A stretch of 64,000 nt of DNA from Pseudomonas sp. SJZ079 (GTDB taxonomy: Bacteria > Pseudomonadota > Gammaproteobacteria > Pseudomonadales > Pseudomonadaceae). The DNA is taken from contig NZ_VIUH01000013.1 of assembly GCF_007993865.1 (NCBI RefSeq), forward strand, positions 62,001 to 126,000, given 5' to 3'. Below are positions 35,822-44,196 of the stretch, piece after piece; position 1 is the stretch's first letter; each line of letters opens with the position of its first letter. Both the position numbers and the translations under genes were made by a program. The notes below the pieces were generated by a model, which searched no databases, was not told where the DNA came from, and was given only the letters and a program-made list of their open reading frames with translations.

Positions 35822-37561
35822 CTACTCCTTCGCCTTGACCGATGCCAGGCTCGGTGAACCCGCCGCAGCGGGTATCACGCCAGCCTGGCGGAGTGCGTTG
35901 AAGACCTCGTCGCGGGTGCCGAAAGTATGAACGGTGCCCTCGCGGAGCATCAGCACCTTGTCGACCATGTTCAGTATGGTGGGGCGGTGAGAGATCAGGA
36001 CCAGGGTCTTTTGCCGCCGTTTGAGCTCGGCGATGGCTTGCACCAAGGCGGCTTCGCCAACGTCGTCGAGGCTGGCATTCGGCTCGTCGAGGACAATCAA
36101 TGACGGGTCGCCGTAGAGGGCGCGGGCCAACCCGATGCGTTGCTTCTGCCCACCGGACAGCGAGCCGCCGTCAGTACTCAGCACCGTGTCATAGCCCTGC
36201 GGTAAGCGCAGGATCATCTCGTGCACACCCGCCTGCTTGGCCGCGAGGATGACCGCTTCGCTGTCTATCTCACCAAAGCGGGCGATGTTCTCGGCAACGC
36301 TGCCTTCGAACAGTTCGACATCTTGTGGCAGGTAGCCGAGCCAGGGTCCCAGCTCCTCCTTGTTCCACTGAAATACATCGGCACCGTCCAGGCGCACCTT
36401 GCCGGCATGTGCTGGCCATACACCGACCAGCAGGCGGGCCAGGGTCGACTTGCCCGAGGCGGACGGGCCAATCACGCCGAGTGCTTCGCCCGGGGTGAGG
36501 TTGAAGGAGATGTTACGCAGGATCGGCAGGCCCGATCCGGGGGCGTTGGCGAAGGCGCCTTCCATGACGACTATGCCCACGGGTTTGGGCAGTGGCATGG
36601 AAGGTTTGGTTGCCGGGAAGTCGTTCAGCAGGGCTGCCAGTCGTCCCCAGGAGCCACGGCTGGAGAGCAACTGTTTCCACGCCGCGATAACCTGCTCGAC
36701 CGGGGCCAGAGCACGTCCAGACAGAATTGAACCGGCGATCATCATCCCTGGGGTGATCTCGCCTTTGATTGCCAGCAGTGCGCCGGCGCCGAGCATCAAG
36801 GACTGCAGGGTAATGCGCACAAAGCGCGTGGTGCCGTTGATATAGGCGGCGCGATCCGAGGCCAGCGTCTGCTTTTCAAGAATGCGCAGGTGGTTGCCGA
36901 ACCAGCGCTGACGGATGGCCGGGAGCATACCCATGGCTTCGATGACTTCGGCGTTGCGCAGGTTGTTGTTGGCGAAACTGCCGGATACCACGGACGCCTG
37001 GTTGGCTTCGGCCAGCGGCTTACGGGTGCTGATCTCGGTCAGGTAAGCCAGGGCGACCAGTAACAGCGAGCCGATCAGGGCGATGAGACCGAGTATCGGG
37101 TGGATCAAATAGATCACCAGCAGATAGATCGGGGTCCAGGGGGCATCGAAGAACGCGAACAGGCCATTGCCAGTGAGAAACTGGCGTACCTGGGCCAGAT
37201 CCTGCAACGCCTGCGCCGGGTTGCCGCCGGCTCGGCGCAGGTTGCGTTCGAATGCGGCGCCGAAGATGCGGGTGCTGAGCATCATGTCGAGTCGGTTGCC
37301 GACGCGGATCAATACAGTGGAGCGCACCACCTCCAACATGGCCATCAGCACATACAGTCCGATTATCAACAGGGTCAGCATCAGCAGGGTGGTGACGTTG
37401 CTGCTGACCAGTGCCCGGTCATACACCTGCAACATGTAAACCGCAGGGGTCAACATCAGTATGTTGATCACCCCGCTAAAAGCGGCCAAGGCGTAAAAAG
37501 TTCGGCGTAAGCGGAATAGCACCTCAGCCAGTTCGGTGCGTGGTGATAGCAACATGCCCAT
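35822..37561 (-). CDS. Type I secretion ABC transporter (PrtD/AprD family)
   Basis: A 579-residue exporter: six membrane helices (about 20-300) then an ABC ATPase with Walker A GPSASGKST, signature LSGGQKQR and Walker B LIVLDEPNASLD. It lacks the peptidase-like N-domain of HlyB, as expected for PrtD-type systems that export C-terminal-signal RTX proteins such as proteases or S-layer/adhesin proteins. ATG 37561 has GGAGG four bases upstream; ATG 37555 is an alternative. No substrate gene is adjacent. Confidence 0.92.
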   Translation of the reverse strand: MGMLLSPRTELAEVLFRLRRTFYALAAFSGVINILMLTPAVYMLQVYDRALVSSNVTTLLMLTLLIIGLYVLMAMLEVVRSTVLIRVGNRLDMMLSTRIFGAAFERNLRRAGGNPAQALQDLAQVRQFLTGNGLFAFFDAPWTPIYLLVIYLIHPILGLIALIGSLLLVALAYLTEISTRKPLAEANQASVVSGSFANNNLRNAEVIEAMGMLPAIRQRWFGNHLRILEKQTLASDRAAYINGTTRFVRITLQSLMLGAGALLAIKGEITPGMMIAGSILSGRALAPVEQVIAAWKQLLSSRGSWGRLAALLNDFPATKPSMPLPKPVGIVVMEGAFANAPGSGLPILRNISFNLTPGEALGVIGPSASGKSTLARLLVGVWPAHAGKVRLDGADVFQWNKEELGPWLGYLPQDVELFEGSVAENIARFGEIDSEAVILAAKQAGVHEMILRLPQGYDTVLSTDGGSLSGGQKQRIGLARALYGDPSLIVLDEPNASLDDVGEAALVQAIAELKRRQKTLVLISHRPTILNMVDKVLMLREGTVHTFGTRDEVFNALRQAGVIPAAAGSPSLASVKAKE

Positions 37562-38236
37562 ATGACCTCCCCCAGTACTGCAGCTTGCGAAATCCCGAGT
37601 CGCAGCCAACGGCTGCATGGCTCAAGGATGAATGCAAAGGGATGCCCTTCTTAGGTGCAGCAAAGGAGGGCTTGTTGCTTAGGTATAGTTGGGGTTTTCG
37701 GCTTCTGGCAAGGTGGAGTTGATACTGAGTGGGGCTGAGTTAGGCCATGTCATTTCTCCAATTGGAGCAATAACTTATGGTTTGCCAGCGGTTTTTCCAC
37801 AAGGTCGCTGGTGTTTTGGCGCTGTGCAAGCTCGAGCCCTGAGGCGCCGCATCTACGGCGCTCAATGGCCCCAGAGATGCGCACGAACGTTGTCTAGGCG
37901 ATGACTGAATTCTGCGGGCAGGACGCTACCGTCGGGTGTTTGAGCATCGATGCCGCGCTTGGCGCATCGACCAGCGGCGAGCTGGGGCGCCAATGAGTAG
38001 CGGGGGATGCGGCGAGGGATCAGCCCAAGCGGTTGCCTGGGTCTGCCTTTGATCTTCGGCTTTGCGCCTGAAGGCTACTCCGATGGGCCCCGAGCGGAGT
38101 TATCGAAGTGCTGCGCGGGCGTCAATTTCGCATATTCGTTTCGGCCTGGTGCTCGCAGGTCACTTTGTCCGGCGCTCATAGCAACCCGGGAGTGCCAATC
38201 TATTGCGTTGGCCTCCCTGTCCCAATTGCATGGCGC
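37562..38236. other. Gap upstream of the type I secretion operon
   Basis: A 675-base region without a believable gene; the short ORFs on it have poor composition. The T1SS promoter should lie in 37562-37800. One clear element is the perfect palindrome CTCCAATTGGAG at 37756-37767, about 195 bases upstream of the ABC gene. The rest might be the eroded remains of a former gene, but I cannot identify one. Confidence 0.4.
37756..37767. promoter_or_regulatory. Palindrome upstream of the type I secretion operon
   Basis: CTCCAATTGGAG is a perfect twelve-base palindrome in an AT-richer stretch and could be a regulator site for the secretion operon. Evidence is position and symmetry only. Confidence 0.35.
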
Positions 38237-39415
38237 TTATTTGGACAGGAACCGCATGCCATCCTCCAGGCCCTGCAGGGTCAGCGGATACATCTGATCC
38301 TCCAGCAACTCGCGCATGATGTTGGTCGAGGCGGTGTAGTTCCAGGTGTCCTTGGGGTAGGGGTTGATCCAGATGAGCTTCTTGTATTTCTCCATGAAGC
38401 GCTTAATCCAGACGTAGCCCGGTTCCTCGTTCCAGTGTTCGACACTGCCGCCGGCCTGGGTGATCTCGTAAGGCGCCATGGCCGCGTCGCCGACGAACAC
38501 CACTTTATAGTCGGCGCCGTACTTGTTCATCAGGTCCTGGGTGGAGAAGCGTTCCGAGGTGCGGCGCAGGTTGTTCTTCCACACCGACTCGTACACGCAG
38601 TTGTGGAAGTAGAAATACTCCAGGTGCTTGAACTCGGTCTTGCAGGCCGAGAACAGCTCCTCGCAGACCTTCACATGGGCGTCCATCGAGCCACCGATAT
38701 CGAACAACAGCAGCAGCTTGACCGTGTTGCGCCGCTCCGGTCGCATCTGAATGTTCAGCAGGCCGCCGTCTTTCGCGGTGTGGTCGATGGTGCCGTCCAG
38801 GTCCAGTTCGTCCTGGGCACCCTGACGGGCGAATTTGCGCAGGCGGCGCAGGGCGATCTTGATGTTGCGGGTGCCCAGTTCGACCTGGTCGTCGAGGTTC
38901 TTGTACTCGCGCTGCTCCCACACCTTGACCGCCTTGCCCTGGCGCTGGCCGGCGTCGCCGACGCGGATTCCTTCCGGGTTGAAACCGCCGGAGCCAAACG
39001 GACTGGTGCCGCCGGTGCCGATCCACTTGTTGCCGCCTGCGTGGCGTTCCTTCTGTTCTTCCAGGCGCTTCTTGAATTCCTCGATCAGCTTGTCGAGGCC
39101 GCCAAGCGACTCGATCTTGGCGCGCTCCTCGTCGCTCAGCGAGCGCTCGAATTCCTTGCGCAGCCACTCGTCGGGGATCAGCGCCTCGATGTGTTGATTG
39201 AGATTTTCCAAGCCCTTGAAGTAGGCGCCAAAAGCGCGGTCGAACTTGTCGAAATGCCGCTCGTCCTTGACCAGGATGGCGCGGGCGAGAAAGTAGAACT
39301 CGTCCATGTCGGCGAACACCACGTTGTGTTTCAACGCGTTGATCAGGTCGAGCAACTCGCGCACCGAGACCGGTACTTTGGCGGCGCGCATTTCATTGAA
39401 CAGGTTGAGCAGCAT
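38237..39415 (-). CDS. VWA-domain (CoxE-like) protein
   Basis: A 392-residue protein with a charged, Gly-rich middle section and a C-terminal von Willebrand A domain. The MIDAS start is LLLFDIGGSMDAH, where the usual DxSxS is DIGGS. It pairs in families with a MoxR-type AAA ATPase, which is present 450 bases upstream in the same direction. Together they are thought to act in insertion of cofactors or assembly of complexes; the client is not evident here. Confidence 0.88.
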   Translation of the reverse strand: MLLNLFNEMRAAKVPVSVRELLDLINALKHNVVFADMDEFYFLARAILVKDERHFDKFDRAFGAYFKGLENLNQHIEALIPDEWLRKEFERSLSDEERAKIESLGGLDKLIEEFKKRLEEQKERHAGGNKWIGTGGTSPFGSGGFNPEGIRVGDAGQRQGKAVKVWEQREYKNLDDQVELGTRNIKIALRRLRKFARQGAQDELDLDGTIDHTAKDGGLLNIQMRPERRNTVKLLLLFDIGGSMDAHVKVCEELFSACKTEFKHLEYFYFHNCVYESVWKNNLRRTSERFSTQDLMNKYGADYKVVFVGDAAMAPYEITQAGGSVEHWNEEPGYVWIKRFMEKYKKLIWINPYPKDTWNYTASTNIMRELLEDQMYPLTLQGLEDGMRFLSK

Positions 39416-39446
39416 GGCTGCGTCCTCGTGTATTCAGCGGGCTGAC

Positions 39447-39833
39447 TCAGCCGTTTTCCTGGGGCAGGCCATCACGGATGGCATACCAGTCGGCCTTCGA
39501 GTCGGCATAGATGTGCTTCTGAGCAATTTCGCCCAGTGCGGTGTCCAGGGTGCCCAGCGCGACGCCGGTGAACTCGCTGTCGAGCTCCATCCATTGCAGG
39601 GTCGCACCGCAGGTCTGGCAGAAGGTGCGGGCGACACCTGGCGAGGAGTAGAACGTACGCACCTGCTCGGCGCCCTGGGTGAAGCGAAAGTCCGCCTTGT
39701 GCACCGTGGCATAGGTGCCGAAGGCCGCACCATGGGCCTTGCGGCACTGGCTGCAATGGCAGTGGGTGGCCGCGCTAATGGGCGCGTCGATCTGGTATTT
39801 CACCGCACCACAGAGACAGCTACCGTTATGCAT
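39447..39833 (-). CDS. GFA-family zinc protein
   Basis: A 128-residue protein of the glutathione-dependent formaldehyde-activating (Gfa/CENP-V) fold. Zinc ligands are visible in CLCGAVKY, HCHCSQCRKAHG and FCQTCGATL. Most members have no proven function. It lies inside the MoxR/VWA operon (31 bases on both sides), which is an odd place for it. Confidence 0.88.
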   Translation of the reverse strand: MHNGSCLCGAVKYQIDAPISAATHCHCSQCRKAHGAAFGTYATVHKADFRFTQGAEQVRTFYSSPGVARTFCQTCGATLQWMELDSEFTGVALGTLDTALGEIAQKHIYADSKADWYAIRDGLPQENG

Positions 39834-39864
39834 GACTCACCTCCTGGCCGTTCGAACCCCGGCA

Positions 39865-40710
39865 TTAACGGCTGGCGCGACGACTCATGAAGGCCAGGCG
39901 TTCGAGCAACTGCACGTCTTGCTCGTTCTTCACCAGGGCGCCGGCCAACGGTGGGATGGCCTTGGTCGGGTCACGCTCGCGCAATACCGCTTCGCCGATG
40001 TTGTCGGCCATCAGCAGCTTCAGCCAGTCGACCAGTTCGCTGGTCGAGGGCTTCTTCTTCAGGCCCGGCACCTTGCGCACGTCGAAGAACACGTCCAGCG
40101 CCTCGGCGACCAGATCCTTCTTGATGTTCGGGTAGTGCACGTCGACGATCTTCTGCAGCGTGACTCGATCCGGGAAGGCGATGTAGTGGAAGAAGCAGCG
40201 GCGCAGGAAGGCGTCCGGCAGTTCTTTCTCGTTGTTCGAGGTGATGATGATGATCGGGCGTTTCTTGGCCTTGATCGTCTCGTTGGTCTCGTAAACGTAG
40301 AACTCCATCTTGTCGAGTTCTTGCAGCAGATCGTTGGGGAACTCGATATCGGCCTTGTCGATCTCGTCGATCAGCAGGATTACCCGCTCATCGGCTTCGA
40401 AAGCCTCCCACAGCTTGCCCTTCTTGATGTAGTTGCGAACGTCGTGGACCTTGTCGGAATCCAGCTGCGAATCGCGCAGGCGGCTGACTGCATCATATTC
40501 GTACAAGCCTTGATGGGCCTTGGTGGTGGATTTGATGTGCCAGGTGATCAGCTTGGCACCGAAGGACTCGGCCAACTGTTCGGCGAGCATGGTCTTACCG
40601 GTGCCCGGCTCGCCCTTGACCAGCAACGGACGCTCCAGGGTGATAGCTGCGTTGACCGCGAGCTTGAGGTCGTCGGTGGCGACGTAGGACTGGGTGCCTT
40701 CGAACTTCAT
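39865..40710 (-). CDS. MoxR-family AAA+ ATPase
   Basis: A 281-residue AAA ATPase: Walker A GEPGTGKTM (36-44), Walker B VILLIDEIDKAD, sensor 1 IIITSNNEKELPDAFLRRC. This is the MoxR subclass that works with VWA proteins. It starts the operon MoxR-GFA-VWA, with GAGGAT before ATG. The target complex is unknown. Confidence 0.92.
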   Translation of the reverse strand: MKFEGTQSYVATDDLKLAVNAAITLERPLLVKGEPGTGKTMLAEQLAESFGAKLITWHIKSTTKAHQGLYEYDAVSRLRDSQLDSDKVHDVRNYIKKGKLWEAFEADERVILLIDEIDKADIEFPNDLLQELDKMEFYVYETNETIKAKKRPIIIITSNNEKELPDAFLRRCFFHYIAFPDRVTLQKIVDVHYPNIKKDLVAEALDVFFDVRKVPGLKKKPSTSELVDWLKLLMADNIGEAVLRERDPTKAIPPLAGALVKNEQDVQLLERLAFMSRRASR

Positions 40711-40837
40711 CAGTAAATCCTCGAACGGTAACGGCGGGATATAAACCCGCTAGTTCAGTATTTAGAAAAAACTGACTATAACTCGGAGGTGGCGCCACTG
40801 TGAACGCAGACGGCTCATTCAGTCACTGAATGGGCCG
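40711..40837. promoter_or_regulatory. Short gap with an ATTCAG/CTGAAT dyad
   Basis: The moxR promoter must be here or further right. ATTCAG-TCA-CTGAAT (40817-40831) is a perfect dyad next to CCGTCAC-TTA-GTGACGG (40835-40851), which overlaps the stop of the small ORF at 40838. The two hairpins may form a terminator for that ORF; no T-run is seen. Confidence 0.4.
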
Positions 40838-41005
40838 TCACTTAGTGACGGGTCCGGCCATCGGGGTTCTTTCCAAGCGTGCATTGACGGTTTCGACAAA
40901 GGCATTGCGCAGAATCGCGAGTAAGACCTGCACGCAACGGGCTTTCTGTTGATGGACGTTGCCACTGAGGGCCGTGCGCCAGACTGGACTGCTGGGCGTG
41001 CTCAT
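40838..41005 (-). CDS. Possible small protein, 55 residues, divergent from cysK
   Basis: ATG 41005 opens a 55-residue frame beginning STPSSPVWRTALSG after Met, with a hydrophobic helix (VQVLLAILRNAFVETV) and a basic end. Composition is plausible for a real small protein and the frame ends in a double hairpin. The ribosome site is weak, so support is moderate. An ATG one codon earlier (41008) is also possible. Confidence 0.4.
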   Translation of the reverse strand: MSTPSSPVWRTALSGNVHQQKARCVQVLLAILRNAFVETVNARLERTPMAGPVTK

Positions 41006-41052
41006 CATAGTCTCTGAGGCTTTCCGCCCAAACGCGCATAAAGGACACCGCC

Positions 41053-42027
41053 ATGAGCCGCATCTTCGCCGACAACGCACAAGCCATAGGCAATACCCCG
41101 CTGGTCAGAATCAACCGTCTCGGGCCCGCCGGCGTGACCATTCTGGGCAAGATCGAGGGGCGTAATCCGGCCTATTCGGTGAAGTGCAGGATCGGCGCCA
41201 GCATGATCTGGGATGCCGAAGAGCGTGGCGTGCTCAAGCCCGGCATGACCATCGTCGAACCGACCTCAGGCAATACCGGCATCGGCCTGGCCTTCGTCGC
41301 GGCGGCGCGGGGTTACAAGCTGCTGTTGACCATGCCGGCTTCGATGAGCCTGGAACGACGCAAGGTGTTGAAGGCGCTGGGCGCCGAGTTGGTGTTGACC
41401 GAGCCGGCCAAGGGCATGAAGGGCGCGATCGACAAGGCCGCGGAAATCGCCGCCTCTGCCCCGGCCACCTACTTCATGCCGCAGCAGTTCGAAAACCCGG
41501 CTAACCCGGCGATCCATGAAACAACCACTGGCCCGGAAATCTGGAACGACACCAACGGCGCAGTGGATGTGCTGGTGTCGGGTGTCGGCACCGGCGGCAC
41601 CATTACCGGGGTGTCGCGCTATATCAAGCAGACTCAGGGCAAGCCGATCCTGTCTGTGGCAGTCGAGCCGGTGTCTTCGCCGGTAATTAGCCAGACCATC
41701 GCCGGCGCAGAGGTCAAGCCGAGCCCGCACAAGATTCAGGGGATTGGCGCCGGCTTCGTGCCGAAGAATCTCGACCTGGCCATGGTCGATAGTGTCGAAC
41801 TGGTCGAGGATGAAGACGCCAAGGCCATGGCCCGGCGGCTGATGCGCGAGGAAGGCATTCTCTGTGGTATCTCCTGTGGCGCGGCGATGGCTGTGGCGGT
41901 GCGTCTGGCCGAGAAGCCGGAGATGCAGGGCAAGACCATCGTGGTAATTCTGCCAGACTCCGGTGAACGTTACTTGTCGAGCATGCTCTTCAGCGATCTG
42001 TTCAGCGAGCAGGAAACGCTGCAGTAA
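41053..42027 (+). CDS. cysK: Cysteine synthase A (O-acetylserine sulfhydrylase)
   Basis: A 324-residue PLP enzyme that closely resembles E. coli CysK in length and motifs. It shows the PLP lysine in NPAYSVKCR (K44), [11 protein letters not shown] for substrate binding, [10 protein letters not shown] for the phosphate and the PDSGERYLS end. It makes cysteine from O-acetylserine and sulfide. A good terminator follows. CysK is preferred to CysM because of the SVKCRIG and the E. coli-like C-terminus. Confidence 0.92.
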   Translation: MSRIFADNAQAIGNTPLVRINRLGPAGVTILGKIEGRNPAYSVKCRIGASMIWDAEERGVLKPGMTIVEPTSGNTGIGLAFVAAARGYKLLLTMPASMSLERRKVLKALGAELVLTEPAKGMKGAIDKAAEIAASAPATYFMPQQFENPANPAIHETTTGPEIWNDTNGAVDVLVSGVGTGGTITGVSRYIKQTQGKPILSVAVEPVSSPVISQTIAGAEVKPSPHKIQGIGAGFVPKNLDLAMVDSVELVEDEDAKAMARRLMREEGILCGISCGAAMAVAVRLAEKPEMQGKTIVVILPDSGERYLSSMLFSDLFSEQETLQ

Positions 42028-42045
42028 GCGTTTAGCCGACGATGG

Positions 42046-42070
42046 AAAGCCGCTCGAGAGCGGCTTTTTT
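42046..42070 (+). terminator. Terminator of cysK
   Basis: AAAGCCGCTC pairs with GAGCGGCTTTTTT around a two-base centre, with a T6 run. It lies 19 bases after the cysK stop. Confidence 0.9.
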
Positions 42071-42134
42071 GCTAGTTGAGTGCTGAACGAGATGTTTCCT
42101 GACGCTGGCGTACAGCAACAGCCTGTGCGAGCCG

Positions 42135-43175
42135 TTATTGGAGCAGGCTGTCGCAGGAGTGGCCGTTCTTCTCCAGTATCGTACGCAGGCGTTTGAGCGC
42201 TTCGGCCTGGATCTGCCGTACCCTCTCGCGGGTCAGGCCGACTCTCTGGCCCATTTCCTCCAGGGTGCAGCCTTCATCGCCGCGTAAGCCGAAGCGGCGT
42301 ATCAGCACCTCGCGCTGTTTATCAGTGAGTTCAGCCAGCCAGCTTTTGACGTTCTGCGACAACTCGTTGCCCTGCAGCAAACTGCAGGGGTCGTTCGACG
42401 GGTCGTCGGCAAGTGTCTCCAGCAGCGAGCGGGTAGAATCCGGAGCGAGGGCCGAATCCACGGATGACACGCGTACATCCAGATCGCGTATGTGCTCGAC
42501 CTCGCTCACGGTTTTTTCCAATAGTTTGGCGATCTCATCCGATGAGGGGTCATGATCGAGCTTGCGTGTCAGTTCGCGAGCGGCGCCCAGATAAGCATTG
42601 AGCTTCTTGGCCACATAGATGGGCAGGCGGATGGTACGCGTCTGATTCATGATGGCCCGCTCAATGGCTTCGCGAATCCACCAGGTGCCATAGGTTGAGA
42701 AGCGGTAGCCCAGTTCGGGGTCAAACTTGTCCACTGCGCGGATCAAACCAATGTTGCCTTCTTCAATCAAGTCCAGCAGCGCCAGGCCGCGGTTGAGGTA
42801 GCCGCGGGCAATTTTAACGACCAGGCGCAGGTTGCTCTCAATCATGCATTTGCGTCCGTGCGCATCGCCCTGCCGCGCCAGGCGGGCAAAGTGCAGTTCT
42901 TTCTCATGCGAGAGCAGGGGCGAGAAGCCGATTTCGTTCAGATACAGACGAGTAGCATCGAGCGCCTGCGCGTAATCGGTGGATCTGTGCGGTTTCACTG
43001 CGCTGGCCGGCTTAGGGGCGGGCTTGACGGGGTCGGCTTGCGCGGTCGAGCGCGTCAGCGGCGCGACGGGCTCGACCAGTATTACCGTCTGTCGGTTGTT
43101 GAGCGTGACCGGGGTGCCAAACGTTTGGCGTTGATCTGGGTCAAGGTCATATCTGAATACGTAAGTCATAGTCAC
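42135..43175 (-). CDS. RpoS-like group 2 sigma factor (paralogue of RpoS)
   Basis: A 346-residue sigma factor with regions 1.2-4.2 recognisably RpoS-like: [53 protein letters not shown] and a region 4 with [17 protein letters not shown]. The N-terminal 65 residues are unlike RpoS and Pro/Lys-rich. At the residue equivalent to Q152 of E. coli RpoS it has Glu (E169); the E155 and K173 equivalents are kept (E172, K190). It is not next to nlpD/pcm, the usual rpoS neighbours, so I treat it as a second RpoS-type factor. Start GTG 43175 or ATG 43169. It is divergent from a response regulator. Confidence 0.85.
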   Translation of the reverse strand: MTMTYVFRYDLDPDQRQTFGTPVTLNNRQTVILVEPVAPLTRSTAQADPVKPAPKPASAVKPHRSTDYAQALDATRLYLNEIGFSPLLSHEKELHFARLARQGDAHGRKCMIESNLRLVVKIARGYLNRGLALLDLIEEGNIGLIRAVDKFDPELGYRFSTYGTWWIREAIERAIMNQTRTIRLPIYVAKKLNAYLGAARELTRKLDHDPSSDEIAKLLEKTVSEVEHIRDLDVRVSSVDSALAPDSTRSLLETLADDPSNDPCSLLQGNELSQNVKSWLAELTDKQREVLIRRFGLRGDEGCTLEEMGQRVGLTRERVRQIQAEALKRLRTILEKNGHSCDSLLQ

Positions 43176-43445
43176 TGCTCAGAAATTCCTAGAGGCCTAC
43201 AGCATGCGAGTGTTCCCGTCATAGCCAAAGATGCGGAGGTCGAATCAAATTTCGCGACTTTGGTCTGAAAATCGACCGGGCCCTTGGTCTGAAAGAAACT
43301 GGGCGTTTTGGCCAGTAATTGCCTACATTGCATGCAGGCAAGTTGAACGATCATGCGCTGGCTTTACTACACTCAGAAGGGCCTGGGTGTTTTGGCGGAA
43401 CTGTTCGGGCGAAATGATCGGAGCGCAGTAGGGAAGGGACCGTGT
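43176..43445. promoter_or_regulatory. Divergent region between the sigma factor and response regulator
   Basis: The region holds an exact eleven-base direct repeat TTGGTCTGAAA at 43260-43270 and 43284-43294, 24 bases apart, and a dyad TTGCCT-N11-AGGCAA at 43319-43341. TTGAAC at 43343 could be a -35 box, but the -10 is unclear. The repeats are candidates for binding of the adjacent response regulator. Confidence 0.55.
43260..43294. repeat. Tandem direct repeats TTGGTCTGAAA
   Basis: Two exact copies (43260-43270, 43284-43294), 24 bases centre to centre, in the shared promoter region of the sigma-factor and regulator genes. This is a plausible pair of binding sites on one face of the helix. Confidence 0.6.
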
Positions 43446-44159
43446 ATGAGCTGCAAAATCAGGATTGGCATCGTCGATGATCACCCACTGTTGAGGCAGG
43501 GGGTTGCCGCGACGCTCAAGAGAATCGTCGATTTCGAGGTGGTGGAGCAGGGCGGTTCAGCCGATGAGGCCAAGACCATCGCCGCGAAATTCGAACCCCA
43601 TGTGATGCTGATGGATGTGCATATGCCCGGTGATAGCTTTGCCGCGGTCCGCGCCATTACATCAGCCTCAGCGTCGATCAAGGTTTTGATGTTGACTGTT
43701 TCCGAGTCCGAAGAGGATGCCTATGCAGCCTTGGAGGCGGGCGCCAAAGGCTATGTGTTGAAAGGCGTAAGCGGACCGGAGCTGGTGCAGGCGATTCGCA
43801 ACGTGGCCAAGGGTGAAACCTTCATCACGCCCGGCTTCGCGAGCCGGCTGATCAACAATCTGAAGAAACATAACGAGGGTGAGAAGAGCATCGCCGACCT
43901 CACCCACCGCGAGGAGCAAATTATTCGCGAGGTTGCCAATGGGCTGACCAACCGCGAGATTGCCCTCAAACTCTCGTTGAGCGAGAAAACCGTCAAGCAT
44001 TACATGACCAGCGTCATGCAGAAGCTCCACGTCCGCAACCGGGTGGAAGCGGTTACGGCCGTCAGGCAGCACTGGGATAATACGCAGGTTTCGAACATCA
44101 AGCGTCGCTTGGCTGGATCGCAGTGGGTGGCCTGCCAACCGTACGGTGATCTGGACTAA
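43446..44159 (+). CDS. NarL/LuxR-family response regulator linked to the RpoS-like sigma factor
   Basis: A 237-residue regulator: receiver with IVDDHPLLRQG, phospho-Asp in MLMDVHMPG, the LTVSESEED switch region and K in YVLKGVSG; then the LuxR HTH (LTHREEQIIREVANGLTNREI, TVKHYMTSVMQKLHVRNR). ATG 43446 begins MSCKIRIGI, with AAGGGA upstream; an upstream in-frame start at 43353 is less likely. It is divergent from the sigma factor and convergent with a histidine kinase, its likely partner. Confidence 0.9.
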   Translation: MSCKIRIGIVDDHPLLRQGVAATLKRIVDFEVVEQGGSADEAKTIAAKFEPHVMLMDVHMPGDSFAAVRAITSASASIKVLMLTVSESEEDAYAALEAGAKGYVLKGVSGPELVQAIRNVAKGETFITPGFASRLINNLKKHNEGEKSIADLTHREEQIIREVANGLTNREIALKLSLSEKTVKHYMTSVMQKLHVRNRVEAVTAVRQHWDNTQVSNIKRRLAGSQWVACQPYGDLD

Positions 44160-44196
44160 TCGCCGAGCCCGGCGGTGGTCGAGCGGCCGGTGGTGG

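Noticed and set aside
37540..38297. Short frames in the gap upstream of the secretion operon
   Set aside because: Low-quality composition and no ribosome sites; no T1SS substrate features such as Gly-rich RTX repeats.
38108..39445. A 445-residue plus-strand frame
   Set aside because: It is opposite the VWA-protein gene; composition is unnatural and the VWA motifs are on the minus strand.
42135..43175. Calling the sigma factor simply RpoS
   Set aside because: The N-terminus differs, the Q152 position is changed, and nlpD/pcm are not adjacent. A paralogue is more likely, though the rest of the genome was not visible.
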